DNA of 38,923 nt from a virus, in IMG/VR virus record IMGVR_UViG_3300044987_003178, positions 1 to 38,923 of that record. One strand, 5' to 3'. Below the pieces are notes generated by a model that did not search any database, had not been told where the DNA came from, and saw nothing but the letters and a program-made list of their open reading frames with translations. The position numbers and the translations under genes were made by a program. Below, one piece after another: positions 8,035 through 15,064 of the stretch (the first letter of the stretch is position 1; the number at the start of each line of letters is the position of its first letter).

Positions 8035-8194
8035 AAGATATGCCCACCCTTCTCCACTTCAGGTGTGAAGAAGTGCGCTGAATCAGGCTCGTTCGTGCTT
8101 GGGGCGACACGCGACAGCCTCGAGCCTGACGATGCTCACATCGCCCCTCAGGGGGGATGCAGATAGCCTCAATCAGCGCCGGATGTGCCCACCC
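8035..8194. other. Candidate attP region beside integrase
   Basis: The 134-bp gap between the integrase stop and the HTH gene, plus the integrase 3' end, holds a 13-base direct repeat with one mismatch: GATATGCCCACCC at 8037-8049 and GATGTGCCCACCC at 8182-8194. It also holds an inverted pair, GGGGCGA at 8101-8107 and TCGCCCC at 8141-8147, and the palindrome CCCCTCAGGGG at 8144-8154. Short direct repeats flanking a core are expected of integrase arm sites. No core can be named without the bacterial site. The inverted repeats might instead end integrase transcription. Confidence 0.35.
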
Positions 8195-9266
8195 CTGTGC
8201 CAGTATCGTCCGCCAACAGGCCGCCGAGGCTCGTCTCCAGGCGCTCCACGGCAAGTGCGTCGTCGTCGGCCAGGACATGGCTGTAGACCTCTGCGGTGAT
8301 GGCCGAGGAGGCGTGACCGAGGCGCTTGGACACGGCGTCGAGGCGCACTCCGGCGCGCAGGAGCTGCGTGGCGTGGGTGTGGCGCAGATCGTGGAAGCGA
8401 ACGCCCGTGCCGAGACGCTTCCAGCCGCCGGAGAAGGTCGACTGTTGCCACGATCTGCCGTCCCTGGCCGGAAACACGAGGTCTCTGTCGTGCCAGCGTT
8501 CTTCCGCAAGGCGTTCGGCGGCCTGGGCCTTGCGGTGCGCACGCAGCGCGGAGACAGTCGCAGCCATCAGCGTGATCGGTGAGTGTTTCGCGCTGCCCTT
8601 CGTGCGCCGCACCTGGAGTACGGCGCCGTCGAGATCCACGTCAGCCCATGTCAGGCGCAGCAGTTCGCCGGCGCGCATCCCGGTGGTCACTGCGACCAGC
8701 GCCGGAGCTGCGAAGCGCGTGCCCTTGACCACCGCCAGCATGACCACAGTCTCCGGCTCGGACAGCGCCCTCATGTGCGTCTTGCGCGGCTTCGGAGGAG
8801 TCACAGCGTCGAGAGGGTTGTCCGTGAGCAGGCGCCACGCGACCGCCTTGGCGAAGGCCGCTCGCAGGCGCTTGTGGCGCTTGCGGATGGTGTTGGGAGA
8901 AAGCGCGGTCTCCTGGTCGAACCACTCCTGCCACTGCAACGGGCGCACATCTGCGAGCTTGGTCGCGGAGATGGCCTTGGGGATCTGGCGAACGACCGAT
9001 TCGTCGCTGTCGACGCTGTGGGCGCTGCGCTCCTGGGTGCGCTCGTGTGCGATCCAGCGCTTGAGGTAGGCGCCCACGGTCTGCGTGTGCGGCTCGAGCA
9101 TCGACTCCCGGTGCTTGCGCTCCAGCTTGGCCTTGGCCGCGTTGCGCGCCTCGGTCCTGGTGCGCCTGATCGCGTTCGCCCTCAGCCGGCGGCCGCCGGA
9201 GCCCTCCGACTCGAAGGCACGCCAGCGGCCGTCGTCCAGCTGCTCCACCCATCCCAAGACGTTCAC
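8169..9266 (-). CDS. int: Tyrosine integrase
   Basis: A 365-residue phage integrase. The N-terminal arm-binding region (1-55) is followed by a core-binding SAM-like domain (about 60-150) and a catalytic domain (165-340). All active-site residues are visible: R198 (TGMRAGELLRL), K223 (RRTKGS), H292 and R295 (HDLRH), H318 (RLGHAS) and nucleophile Y328 (AEVYSHV). The protein therefore looks active and implies a temperate life style. The GTG start at 9266 lies 31 bp after the RusA stop. No directionality factor is adjacent. The best excisionase candidates are at 18568..18786 and 19459..19635. Confidence 0.95.
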   Translation of the reverse strand: MNVLGWVEQLDDGRWRAFESEGSGGRRLRANAIRRTRTEARNAAKAKLERKHRESMLEPHTQTVGAYLKRWIAHERTQERSAHSVDSDESVVRQIPKAISATKLADVRPLQWQEWFDQETALSPNTIRKRHKRLRAAFAKAVAWRLLTDNPLDAVTPPKPRKTHMRALSEPETVVMLAVVKGTRFAAPALVAVTTGMRAGELLRLTWADVDLDGAVLQVRRTKGSAKHSPITLMAATVSALRAHRKAQAAERLAEERWHDRDLVFPARDGRSWQQSTFSGGWKRLGTGVRFHDLRHTHATQLLRAGVRLDAVSKRLGHASSAITAEVYSHVLADDDALAVERLETSLGGLLADDTGTGVGTSGAD

Positions 9267-9297
9267 CCCGTCGGTCTGCTCTTACGACGATCTCAGT

Positions 9298-9684
9298 CTA
9301 CGCCCGGCCACACGCCTCCGCTGGTGGATAGCGCACCTCGACCTCTGCGCGCTCTTCGCTGCCCTGCACGCGCTCGGCCTTGATGCTCGTCACCTGGCAG
9401 TCGTCGGCGTAGGCCACGCCGTTCAAGCCATCACAGACCGCCTTCACGACGTTGTCGAGATCGCGCCGGTGCAGAGTCGCGAACACGCAGCGGATGACGA
9501 GCTCGACCGGGCCCACGTAGCCCGCCCGCCGCCTCCCTCTCGTGGCGACGAGGAAGGCGGCGGCGACGGAGCGCTCGTAACGCTGCGTCTTCGATGGCGT
9601 GTAGACCCTGCCGCCTCTGCCAAGGCGGGGGCGCTCCTTTGCCTGGGGCTTGCCGGGAACCACGAAGGCGACGTGGTCGCTCAT
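9298..9684 (-). CDS. RusA-family Holliday junction resolvase
   Basis: A 128-residue protein beginning with the RusA-like strand 'VAFVVPGKPQAKERPR'. It has the acidic active-site region 'RRDLDNVVKAVCDGLNGVAY' followed by ADDCQVTSIKAERV. In RusA the equivalent Asp residues bind metal and cut four-way junctions. The start codon overlaps the preceding stop (ATGA at 9681-9684). An in-frame upstream extension without conserved content was rejected. The likely role is to resolve recombination or replication branches before packaging, together with the ERF-family protein encoded upstream. Confidence 0.9.
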   Translation of the reverse strand: MSDHVAFVVPGKPQAKERPRLGRGGRVYTPSKTQRYERSVAAAFLVATRGRRRAGYVGPVELVIRCVFATLHRRDLDNVVKAVCDGLNGVAYADDCQVTSIKAERVQGSEERAEVEVRYPPAEACGRA

Positions 9685-10637
9685 GCAGTCTGCTCCACGG
9701 CCTCCGCGGCGACGCCGCACGGGCTGCCCTGGTCGGCCGCCGCGATCAGCAGCCGCCGACCGTGGTCGCGCTCCTCGATGATGGCGTGGCGGTCGCGCTT
9801 GCCACCGAAGGCATGGGTCAGTTCGTCCTCGCGGAGCACCTGCCACGCCATCGGGTTGGCGCCGGGGTGCGCGGCGACGTAGTCGAAGACCATCTCGTCG
9901 TACCTGGTGAACTGGCCGACCTCGGTGACGACCGGGTTCTCCTCACCGGGCCAGACCATGACGACGACGGGCTGCGGGGTGTTGTCCGCGATCCGCCCGC
10001 TGCCCTTGCACATCTTGCACTTGCCGTTGCCGTTGCGGCTGCCGTCCTTGGCGAACGGGCGGCCGTCGCCATCGCAGGCCCAGCAGGTCTTGGTGTGCTC
10101 GGGCTTCACGTACCCGCCGCAGCCCTCGGCGTAGCCGGTGGTGCAGCCATCGCACTCGGCGGGGCCGCTGTCGGCGCCGGCGCAGTCTGAGGGCTGGTCC
10201 TCGATGAACCCGCCGATGCACTCGCCCTCTGCTCGCGGGCCGTCCATGGTCTCGACCGTGGTCGTCACCTCGCCAGTCACCGGGTCGACGTCGGGGCTCA
10301 CGCGGCCAGATGACGCCGTGACCGTGATGCCATCGGTGTCGAGGGCGCCAGTGTTGACCACGGTGTTGACCAGGGCGACCACGTCTTCGACGGTGGTGAT
10401 GGCGGCTGCTGACGCGCGCCCCCTCTCGCGCTCCAGGACAGTGTCGATCTCGGCCACGAGTGCCCGAGCCGTCGCCACCTTCTCCTCCGCCTTCTCGTAG
10501 GCCCTGGCGATCTTCTCGTCGTCGGCGAGGTTGTCGAGAGCGGTCCTCGCCTTCTCCAGCTGCGTCGCGTGGTAGGTGCGCAGTCCCTCGAGGATCTCGA
10601 GATTCGTCTTCGGGAACATCTCGGTCTGGGTGGTCAT
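9681..10637 (-). CDS. Cysteine-rich protein with DnaJ-like zinc motifs
   Basis: A 318-residue protein of unknown function. Residues 20-75 form a probable coiled coil. Residues 140-214 carry nine cysteines including CDGC (162-165), CWACDGDG (185-192) and CKMCKGSG (207-214). The last two match the CxxCxGxG zinc motif of DnaJ-type proteins. A C-terminal region (FTRYDEMVFDYVAAHPGANP) looks helical. The ATG at 10637 is preferred because GGAGG lies 6 bases upstream; a GTG four codons earlier sits inside that site. It is the first gene after the probable origin and is coupled to rusA, so a role in DNA replication is plausible but unproven. Confidence 0.7.
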   Translation of the reverse strand: MTTQTEMFPKTNLEILEGLRTYHATQLEKARTALDNLADDEKIARAYEKAEEKVATARALVAEIDTVLERERGRASAAAITTVEDVVALVNTVVNTGALDTDGITVTASSGRVSPDVDPVTGEVTTTVETMDGPRAEGECIGGFIEDQPSDCAGADSGPAECDGCTTGYAEGCGGYVKPEHTKTCWACDGDGRPFAKDGSRNGNGKCKMCKGSGRIADNTPQPVVVMVWPGEENPVVTEVGQFTRYDEMVFDYVAAHPGANPMAWQVLREDELTHAFGGKRDRHAIIEERDHGRRLLIAAADQGSPCGVAAEAVEQTA

Positions 10638-10670
10638 GGGGTCCTCCACTGGCTTTCTGTGTCGTAGCGC

Positions 10671-10938
10671 CGGAAGGACGGAAGGATGAAATCCCTACTC
10701 TCCCCTTTAACACGTATATATGGGGGTTTTTCACGTATAGCTAGGAGTTTCAAAGAATCATCCTTCCGTCCTTCTACTTCCTGCAAATCGGCAATTTTTC
10801 ATCCTTCCGTTCGTCCTTCTGTCGTCCTTCCGCGTCCTTCCGGTTTGCACTACGACGATGCTCAAAACGGGAACTCGTCGGAAGGACCGGAAGGATGGTC
10901 GGAAGGACGGGACGTCCTGTAGCGGTCCCATCCTTCCG
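10671..10938. repeat. Iteron-like repeat cluster, probable replication origin
   Basis: About eleven copies of a 9-10 base unit CRTCCTTCCG occur in 270 bp. Reverse copies are at 10671-10680, 10680-10688, 10879-10887, 10888-10897 and 10900-10909. Forward copies are at 10759-10768 (with a partial one to 10774), 10800-10809, 10812-10821, 10823-10832, 10833-10842 and 10929-10938. They flank an AT-rich patch and run into the last 26 codons of the helicase gene. Repeats beside a D5-type helicase and an AT-rich element are typical of an initiator-bound origin. Binding of a regulator instead is possible. Confidence 0.6.
10703..10757. promoter_or_regulatory. AT-rich patch with paired CACGTATA boxes
   Basis: This short AT-rich stretch stands out in a GC-rich genome. 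It contains CACGTATA twice, at 10711-10718 and 10732-10739, 21 bp apart (two helical turns), separated by a GGGGG/TTTTT run. It lies between iteron-like repeats and upstream of the gene that starts at 10637. It may be a duplex-unwinding element of the origin, a promoter or operator for that gene, or both. No confident -35/-10 pair was identified. Confidence 0.4.
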
Positions 10939-12580
10939 ACCCAAGATCGCGTTGACGAAGGACCAGGTCCCTGACGACCGCTCGACGATGGGGCTGGTTC
11001 TGACCCCGCTTCACGCCGTGCTCGGCAAGCCGAGACGAGAGCTGCTGCAGGGTCATAGGCCGCTTGATTCCAGAAGACGAGCACCACAGCACGTAGCGTG
11101 AGAAGACGTCGGCGAGCAGCGTTTCACTGCCCGCAGCCGGCTCGAGCTCCTGCTCGATGAACTGGCCGATGACGTCGATCTCGTTGCGGTAGGCGGCAGT
11201 CTCGACGAGCACGCTTGTGGGCGGGTCGAGGCCGGCCTCCTTCCAGCGCTGGTAGCCGTCCACCATCCAGTTGAAGATGCCCGGCAGTTCGTCGGCGAGC
11301 TTGTGCATCAGCCCAGCGTCCTGGTCAGGCTCAGGAATGGAGACCTCGAAGCCCATCTTCAGGAAGCGCCGCCAGAAGCCCTGGTCGGCACCCTCCAGGC
11401 GAGGGAGGTGGTTGGTGGAGAGCAGGAGCGAGAAGCACGGCCGGAAGACCGTGGACTGGCGCGCATACATGCCCCGCGGGGAGACGTGCTCGCCGCCCGT
11501 GTACTGCTTGAGCAGGGCCTCGTCGAGCTTGTGGTGGTAGCCCGACTCGGTCGCCGTGACGAGGCGTTTGCCGGCCAGCTCGACGAGGTCCTGGCGCTGC
11601 GCTGCTCCGGCTGACTCGGCTCCGACGCACCAGGTCGTGAAGTCGGTGGTCGCGGCGTAGTCGCCGAGTATGGCGGCGAGAGTCTCCACGGTGACTGTCT
11701 TGCCGTTGGCGCCTGTGCCGTAGGGCATGAGGATGCGCTTGTTGTCGGATGGCGCGACCCCGGAGAGCGCTCTTCCTGCCCAGCGCTGCAGGAAGAGGAT
11801 GAGCTGTACGTCGCGGCCGAGGATGCGGTCGAGGTGGCCGGTCCACAGAGGGCATGCCGCCTCCGGGTCATAGGCGACACCGGCCAGGTGTGTCATGCGG
11901 TGGCTCGGCGAGTGTTTCGCGAGCTTACGCTTCTCCATGTCGAAGACACCATTGCGCAGGTTGACCAGGTGAGGCGCGGCGTCGAATGTGGCAGCGCTCG
12001 TCCGCAGCTCCGGTTCTATCTGGGCGAGCCGCAGGATCGAGGAGAGTCCGCGGGCGGACGCCGCTTGCGTGACGAAGCGCATGAGCGTCTTGTCATCCTG
12101 GCCGGCCGCCGCTCTGCGCATCCCTGCAACGGTCTGCTGAACAAGCAGGAGGGCAGCGTCCTCATCGCTCACGAAGCGGCCTGTCGGCCGTTCGTAGACA
12201 AGCCAGCGCCCCCCGGCGTACCAGATGAGTCCCCTGTGCTGCCGGGCGAAGAGGTGGGCAGACCCGGACTCGGTCAGCTCTTCAGGGAGTCGTGGCTCCG
12301 GGGTGTTGTTCCTGGCCTCGGCCTCGGCGTCAGCCTCGGCCAGCACCGCGTCGATGATGCCCTGGGGATCTGCGTACAGCCCCCGTAGAACCTCGAGCTT
12401 CGTCGAGATCTCGACGGCACGCTCGAGCGGCTCCATGGAGGCCAGCCCACGGGCCCAGAAGCGCAGCGGGTTGCCGTCTCCATTACCCGACACCCTGCCT
12501 TCTGCGACGGCCTTTTTGAGCAGCGGGTCCACGGCCGGCTTCTCTTCGGCGAAGGTGGCGGCGAGGTCGTCAGGTGGCAT
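10862..12580 (-). CDS. D5-type replicative helicase (P4-family primase/helicase, helicase part)
   Basis: A 572-residue SF3-type helicase. A D5_N-like region covers about 100-270. The ATPase carries Walker A GTGANGKT at 288-295, a Walker B-like strand LVTATE (340-345), a sensor Asn in LLLSTNHLPRL (N390) and an Arg pair at 404-405. A winged-helix-like C-terminal part (MTLQQLSSRLAEHGVKRGQN) follows. The first 100 residues show neither an archaeo-eukaryotic primase nor a TOPRIM domain, so this looks like a helicase without its own primase. The last 26 codons overlap the iteron cluster. The start overlaps the GIY-YIG gene by 11 bases. Confidence 0.88.
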   Translation of the reverse strand: MPPDDLAATFAEEKPAVDPLLKKAVAEGRVSGNGDGNPLRFWARGLASMEPLERAVEISTKLEVLRGLYADPQGIIDAVLAEADAEAEARNNTPEPRLPEELTESGSAHLFARQHRGLIWYAGGRWLVYERPTGRFVSDEDAALLLVQQTVAGMRRAAAGQDDKTLMRFVTQAASARGLSSILRLAQIEPELRTSAATFDAAPHLVNLRNGVFDMEKRKLAKHSPSHRMTHLAGVAYDPEAACPLWTGHLDRILGRDVQLILFLQRWAGRALSGVAPSDNKRILMPYGTGANGKTVTVETLAAILGDYAATTDFTTWCVGAESAGAAQRQDLVELAGKRLVTATESGYHHKLDEALLKQYTGGEHVSPRGMYARQSTVFRPCFSLLLSTNHLPRLEGADQGFWRRFLKMGFEVSIPEPDQDAGLMHKLADELPGIFNWMVDGYQRWKEAGLDPPTSVLVETAAYRNEIDVIGQFIEQELEPAAGSETLLADVFSRYVLWCSSSGIKRPMTLQQLSSRLAEHGVKRGQNQPHRRAVVRDLVLRQRDLGSEGWDRYRTSRPSDHPSGPSDEFPF

Positions 12581-13229
12581 GGTGGTGGGCTGCTGGAGAC
12601 TCGCCGTGTTGCCAGCGAGCGGAGCGGGCGGCCTTGTACGTATTCAGCCACTCAGTCTGGAAGTCCCCGAGCGGCTCCGTGTCGAACATCTCCCCAATGA
12701 AGCGGTCGACGTAGCACATGTTCCAGCCGTCCAGCTCCATCTTCTGCCTGGACATCCTGGCAGCGCGAAGGTGGGAGGCGATGTCACAGAACGAGATCCA
12801 GAGCTCTCCGCAATCGAAGCATCCCGTCATGAACGACATTCGCTCGACGGAAACGCCTTCGTCGTCGACGTCAACAACGACCCCGACAGGGCACTCTCCG
12901 CTGCGGAGCCCGAGGGCGTAGACTTCGCCTACGCGCAGCCCCATGCGCCCGGTCTTCCTAGCCTCCGAAGTTGGCGCTTCCCTCTTCCTGCTTCCGTTCA
13001 TCCTGATGTTATGGACGGGGTGCTCCGCCTCGATCGCGGCACGCTCCGCGGCGCGTAGTTCCTCGATGGTGCCGAACTGCTGCATCTCGATCCGCGCGAT
13101 CTCTCCCCACCAGGACTTGTCCCCGCTATGCTTCTCAAAGCGCCGCGCCGGGTTCCTGGTCATGCCCACATAGAGCAGCTGCTCGTCGGCGGAGAAGAAG
13201 CGGTACAGGATGTAGGTGCTACCGCCCAT
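12570..13229 (-). CDS. GIY-YIG nuclease-like protein with extra C-terminal domain
   Basis: A 219-residue protein. Residues 5-75 match a GIY-YIG domain: STYILYRFF (GIY strand), LLYVGMT (YIG strand), the conserved Arg in RNPARRFEKH, and a Glu-rich helix 'AERAAIEAEHPVHN' with the expected Glu and Asn. Residues about 95-150 (RVGEVYALGLRSGECPVGVV and following) look like a small beta barrel, and CFDCGELW contains a Cys pair. The role could be DNA repair, recombination or attack on foreign DNA. It is coupled to the helicase gene. Free-standing homing is unlikely, because it is embedded in an overlapping operon. Confidence 0.75.
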   Translation of the reverse strand: MGGSTYILYRFFSADEQLLYVGMTRNPARRFEKHSGDKSWWGEIARIEMQQFGTIEELRAAERAAIEAEHPVHNIRMNGSRKREAPTSEARKTGRMGLRVGEVYALGLRSGECPVGVVVDVDDEGVSVERMSFMTGCFDCGELWISFCDIASHLRAARMSRQKMELDGWNMCYVDRFIGEMFDTEPLGDFQTEWLNTYKAARSARWQHGESPAAHHHAT

Positions 13230-13386
13230 CCCTTACCTCCCGCACCTCGAGCTTGCTCGCGAGCTCCTCGAGCGCCAGCAGGTAGCCGTGGCGGATGGCA
13301 CTCTGGGTCTCCGGAACGCGGGTGCCGAACCAACGGTAATCGGCTCCATCCTTGAGCTCCTGGATGAGGTCCTCGACGGCGCTCAC
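13219..13386 (-). CDS. Small hypothetical protein
   Basis: A 55-residue acidic protein beginning MSAVEDLIQELKDGADYRWF. The GTG at 13386 follows an excellent GGAGGAGGTGG ribosome site and overlaps the preceding stop (GTGA), which decides the start against a longer in-frame ORF. It is helical at both ends (GYLLALEELASKLEVREV). No known family was recognised. Confidence 0.65.
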   Translation of the reverse strand: MSAVEDLIQELKDGADYRWFGTRVPETQSAIRHGYLLALEELASKLEVREVRDGR

Positions 13387-13580
13387 GGACCCACCTCCTC
13401 CGCCAGCGCCGCCAGGTCCTCGATGATCTCGTCGCACTGCGCGACGCGCCTGCGCCAGTAGCCCTCCTGGTCGGGGTGCCGCCACTGCATGTTCTCGCGA
13501 TGGTGGCGCTCCTCGCTGACGAACAGCGTCACCTTCGCGAGGCGCTCGAGGGAGGTCGGTGGGAACAGGGAGTCAGCCAT
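13383..13580 (-). CDS. Small hypothetical protein
   Basis: A 65-residue helical protein rich in charged residues (ERLAKVTLFVSEERHHREN, then EIIEDLAALAEEVGP). It overlaps its upstream neighbour by 8 bases and its downstream neighbour by 4, consistent with a real member of the early operon. No family recognised. Confidence 0.65.
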   Translation of the reverse strand: MADSLFPPTSLERLAKVTLFVSEERHHRENMQWRHPDQEGYWRRRVAQCDEIIEDLAALAEEVGP

Positions 13581-13752
13581 CGGTGCCTCCGAACGAGTCG
13601 CACTCCCGGAACGCGCTGGCGAGCGCCTCGCTACGGCAGCGCCAGCACTCGTCGTCGCGCCTTCCCGCCATGGTCATGGCCGCGAGCAGGAACCCAAAGA
13701 AGCCGCCGGCCAGGAGGGCGACCACAACGGCCGTGATCCAGAGGGCAGTCAT
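13573..13752 (-). CDS. Small single-span membrane protein
   Basis: A 59-residue protein with one N-terminal membrane segment (residues 4-30, ALWITAVVVALLAGGFFGFL). A short cytoplasmic tail carries a Cys pair (DDECWRCRSE). The ATG at 13752 has a GGGAGGAGG ribosome site and overlaps the preceding stop (ATGA), so the longer upstream reading was discarded. Function unknown. Small phage membrane proteins can act in lysis or superinfection exclusion, but nothing here decides between these. Confidence 0.65.
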   Translation of the reverse strand: MTALWITAVVVALLAGGFFGFLLAAMTMAGRRDDECWRCRSEALASAFRECDSFGGTDG

Positions 13753-13985
13753 GATCCCTCCTCCCTGATCGTCTCGAGCCACCACGGGCAGCTGTCGCAC
13801 ATCGGCGTGCAGGCGTTGCTGCACTCGTCGCTGCCGGGGATCGCGGCGCAGTTCGGGTGGCGCGCCGCCTCGGGATGCTCCTGCAGGTCGAGACCCTCAC
13901 GCAGGCGCTCGAGGAAGCTGCCGACCTGGCGTGTATGTGCGACCTGCTCGGGGTGCAGGCGCGGGAAGATGACGATGCTCTTCAT
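13749..13985 (-). CDS. Small cysteine-containing protein
   Basis: A 78-residue protein. The N-terminal part (KSIVIFPRLHPEQVAHTRQV) is followed by a cysteine-rich C-terminal half with Cys in HPNCAA, DECSNACTPMCDSCPWW. Five closely spaced cysteines suggest a metal site. Both ends overlap neighbouring genes by 4 bases. No family recognised. Confidence 0.6.
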   Translation of the reverse strand: MKSIVIFPRLHPEQVAHTRQVGSFLERLREGLDLQEHPEAARHPNCAAIPGSDECSNACTPMCDSCPWWLETIREEGS

Positions 13986-14371
13986 GGCGCGACCCCGGCC
14001 AGCCGCTGGACCAACAACAGCACGGCAACGATGCTCGTGAGCACAGGGATGCCCAGCCGCTTCGCCTCGGCGATCTCGGCGGCCACGCCCTCGCTCACCC
14101 GGCCGTCGTCGTGCTTGTTTCGGGTCACGAGCATGCAGCCGGGGCGGCCTTGCAGCAGGCGCAGGAGGGCGATGCTACGGCGCTGGTATTCGGCGACGGT
14201 GAGTGCCCGGACGCTCACGAGGCCCTCGAGGAGGTCGGCCGCCGGGTTGATCGGCACGAGGCCATCATCCATGAGGGCGCGAGAGACGACAGTCAGGTTC
14301 GCGCAGTTGGCGAGGTACTCGGGCGCCGGGCCGCTCATGGGCCCGGCCACGTAGACGTAGAAGTCGCTCAC
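13982..14371 (-). CDS. DUF4406 / nucleoside deoxyribosyltransferase-like protein
   Basis: A 129-residue protein beginning 'DFYVYVAGPMSG', the phosphate-binding-like strand of DUF4406 proteins, which are related to nucleoside 2-deoxyribosyltransferases. 'VPINPAADLLEGL' and a C-terminal segment 'DGRVSEGVAAEIAEAKRLGI' also fit, the latter including the SxG(V)xxEIxxA helix. The family is widespread in phages, where it may act in nucleotide salvage, but the activity of phage members is largely unproven. The C-terminus has an additional hydrophobic run (VLTSIVAVLLLVQRLAG). It lies just downstream of the SSB gene in the replication block. Confidence 0.75.
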   Translation of the reverse strand: MSDFYVYVAGPMSGPAPEYLANCANLTVVSRALMDDGLVPINPAADLLEGLVSVRALTVAEYQRRSIALLRLLQGRPGCMLVTRNKHDDGRVSEGVAAEIAEAKRLGIPVLTSIVAVLLLVQRLAGVAP

Positions 14372-14384
14372 GACGCCACCCCCA

Positions 14385-14834
14385 TCAGAACGGGATGTCG
14401 TCGTCGGCGAAGGCGCTCGCCAGGTTGCCCTGCGGCGGCGCGGCCGGGGCCTGCTGCCGGCGCTGCTGCGGCTGCGCCTGGCTGCGCTGTGGCGGCGCCT
14501 CCTCGCCGGCCCCGTCGTTCTTCGGCGCGAACGCCCAGCCGGCGTTGGCGACCTGCAGGTTCGTGTGCTCGACCCCGCTCTGGTCGGTCCACTTGCGCTC
14601 CTGCAGCTCGCCCCAGACGACGATCGGGGAGCCCTTGCGGAAGTAGGCCTCGATCGTCTCCACGGCGCGCCACAGCGCTACGTCGAAGAAGAGCGCCTCG
14701 GAGACCCACTCGCCGTCGACCTTGGTGCGGTAGTTGGAGGCGACGCGCAGGTTGGCCACCTGGCTGCCGCTCTGCAGGGTGTTGACCTTGGGGTCGGCGC
14801 AGAGCCTGCCGTCGGGGATCGTGATGAGGATCAT
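14385..14834 (-). CDS. ssb: Single-stranded DNA-binding protein
   Basis: A 149-residue SSB. Residues 1-110 form the OB fold with 'GRLCADPKVNTLQSGSQVAN', 'FFDVALWRAVETIEAYFRKG' and 'VVWGELQERKWTDQSG'. A Gln/Pro-rich linker follows, and the acidic tip DDDIPF matches the bacterial SSB C-terminus that recruits partner proteins. The ATG at 14834 has an AAAGG ribosome site; a longer ORF in the same frame lacks support. It is encoded with the ERF-family annealing protein and the helicase, so it probably coats phage replication intermediates. Confidence 0.94.
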   Translation of the reverse strand: MILITIPDGRLCADPKVNTLQSGSQVANLRVASNYRTKVDGEWVSEALFFDVALWRAVETIEAYFRKGSPIVVWGELQERKWTDQSGVEHTNLQVANAGWAFAPKNDGAGEEAPPQRSQAQPQQRRQQAPAAPPQGNLASAFADDDIPF

Positions 14835-14845
14835 GTGAGTACCTT

Positions 14846-15064
14846 TCAGGAGGCCGCGCGCGGCGGCATGCACTCGGTGCGTACCAGGCCGCCTGTGCCC
14901 GCCATGATCTGCAGGAGATCGGTGGCCTGGTCACGGGTCAGGGGCCGGTCGGAGTCGGGCTCGGGAAGGTAGAGGCGCGTGAAGTAGGCGCCGCTCTCGT
15001 CCCGGCAGAGCTCGATGACGTTGCCGTTGGGGCTCTTCATCGAGCCCATGGTCGTCACTGCCAT
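14846..15064 (-). CDS. Small hypothetical protein
   Basis: A 72-residue protein beginning MAVTTMGSMKSPNGNVIELC, with later 'YFTRLYLPEPDSDRPLTRDQ'. It overlaps the preceding gene by 10 bases. Several start codons are possible (ATG at 15064, GTGs at 15073 and 15076), and none has a strong ribosome site. No family recognised. Confidence 0.55.
   Translation of the reverse strand: MAVTTMGSMKSPNGNVIELCRDESGAYFTRLYLPEPDSDRPLTRDQATDLLQIMAGTGGLVRTECMPPRAAS

Noticed and set aside
8095-8160. Possible tRNA or tRNA-end sequence near the integrase
   Set aside because: No cloverleaf and no proper TTCRANNC arm with paired stem; not supported.
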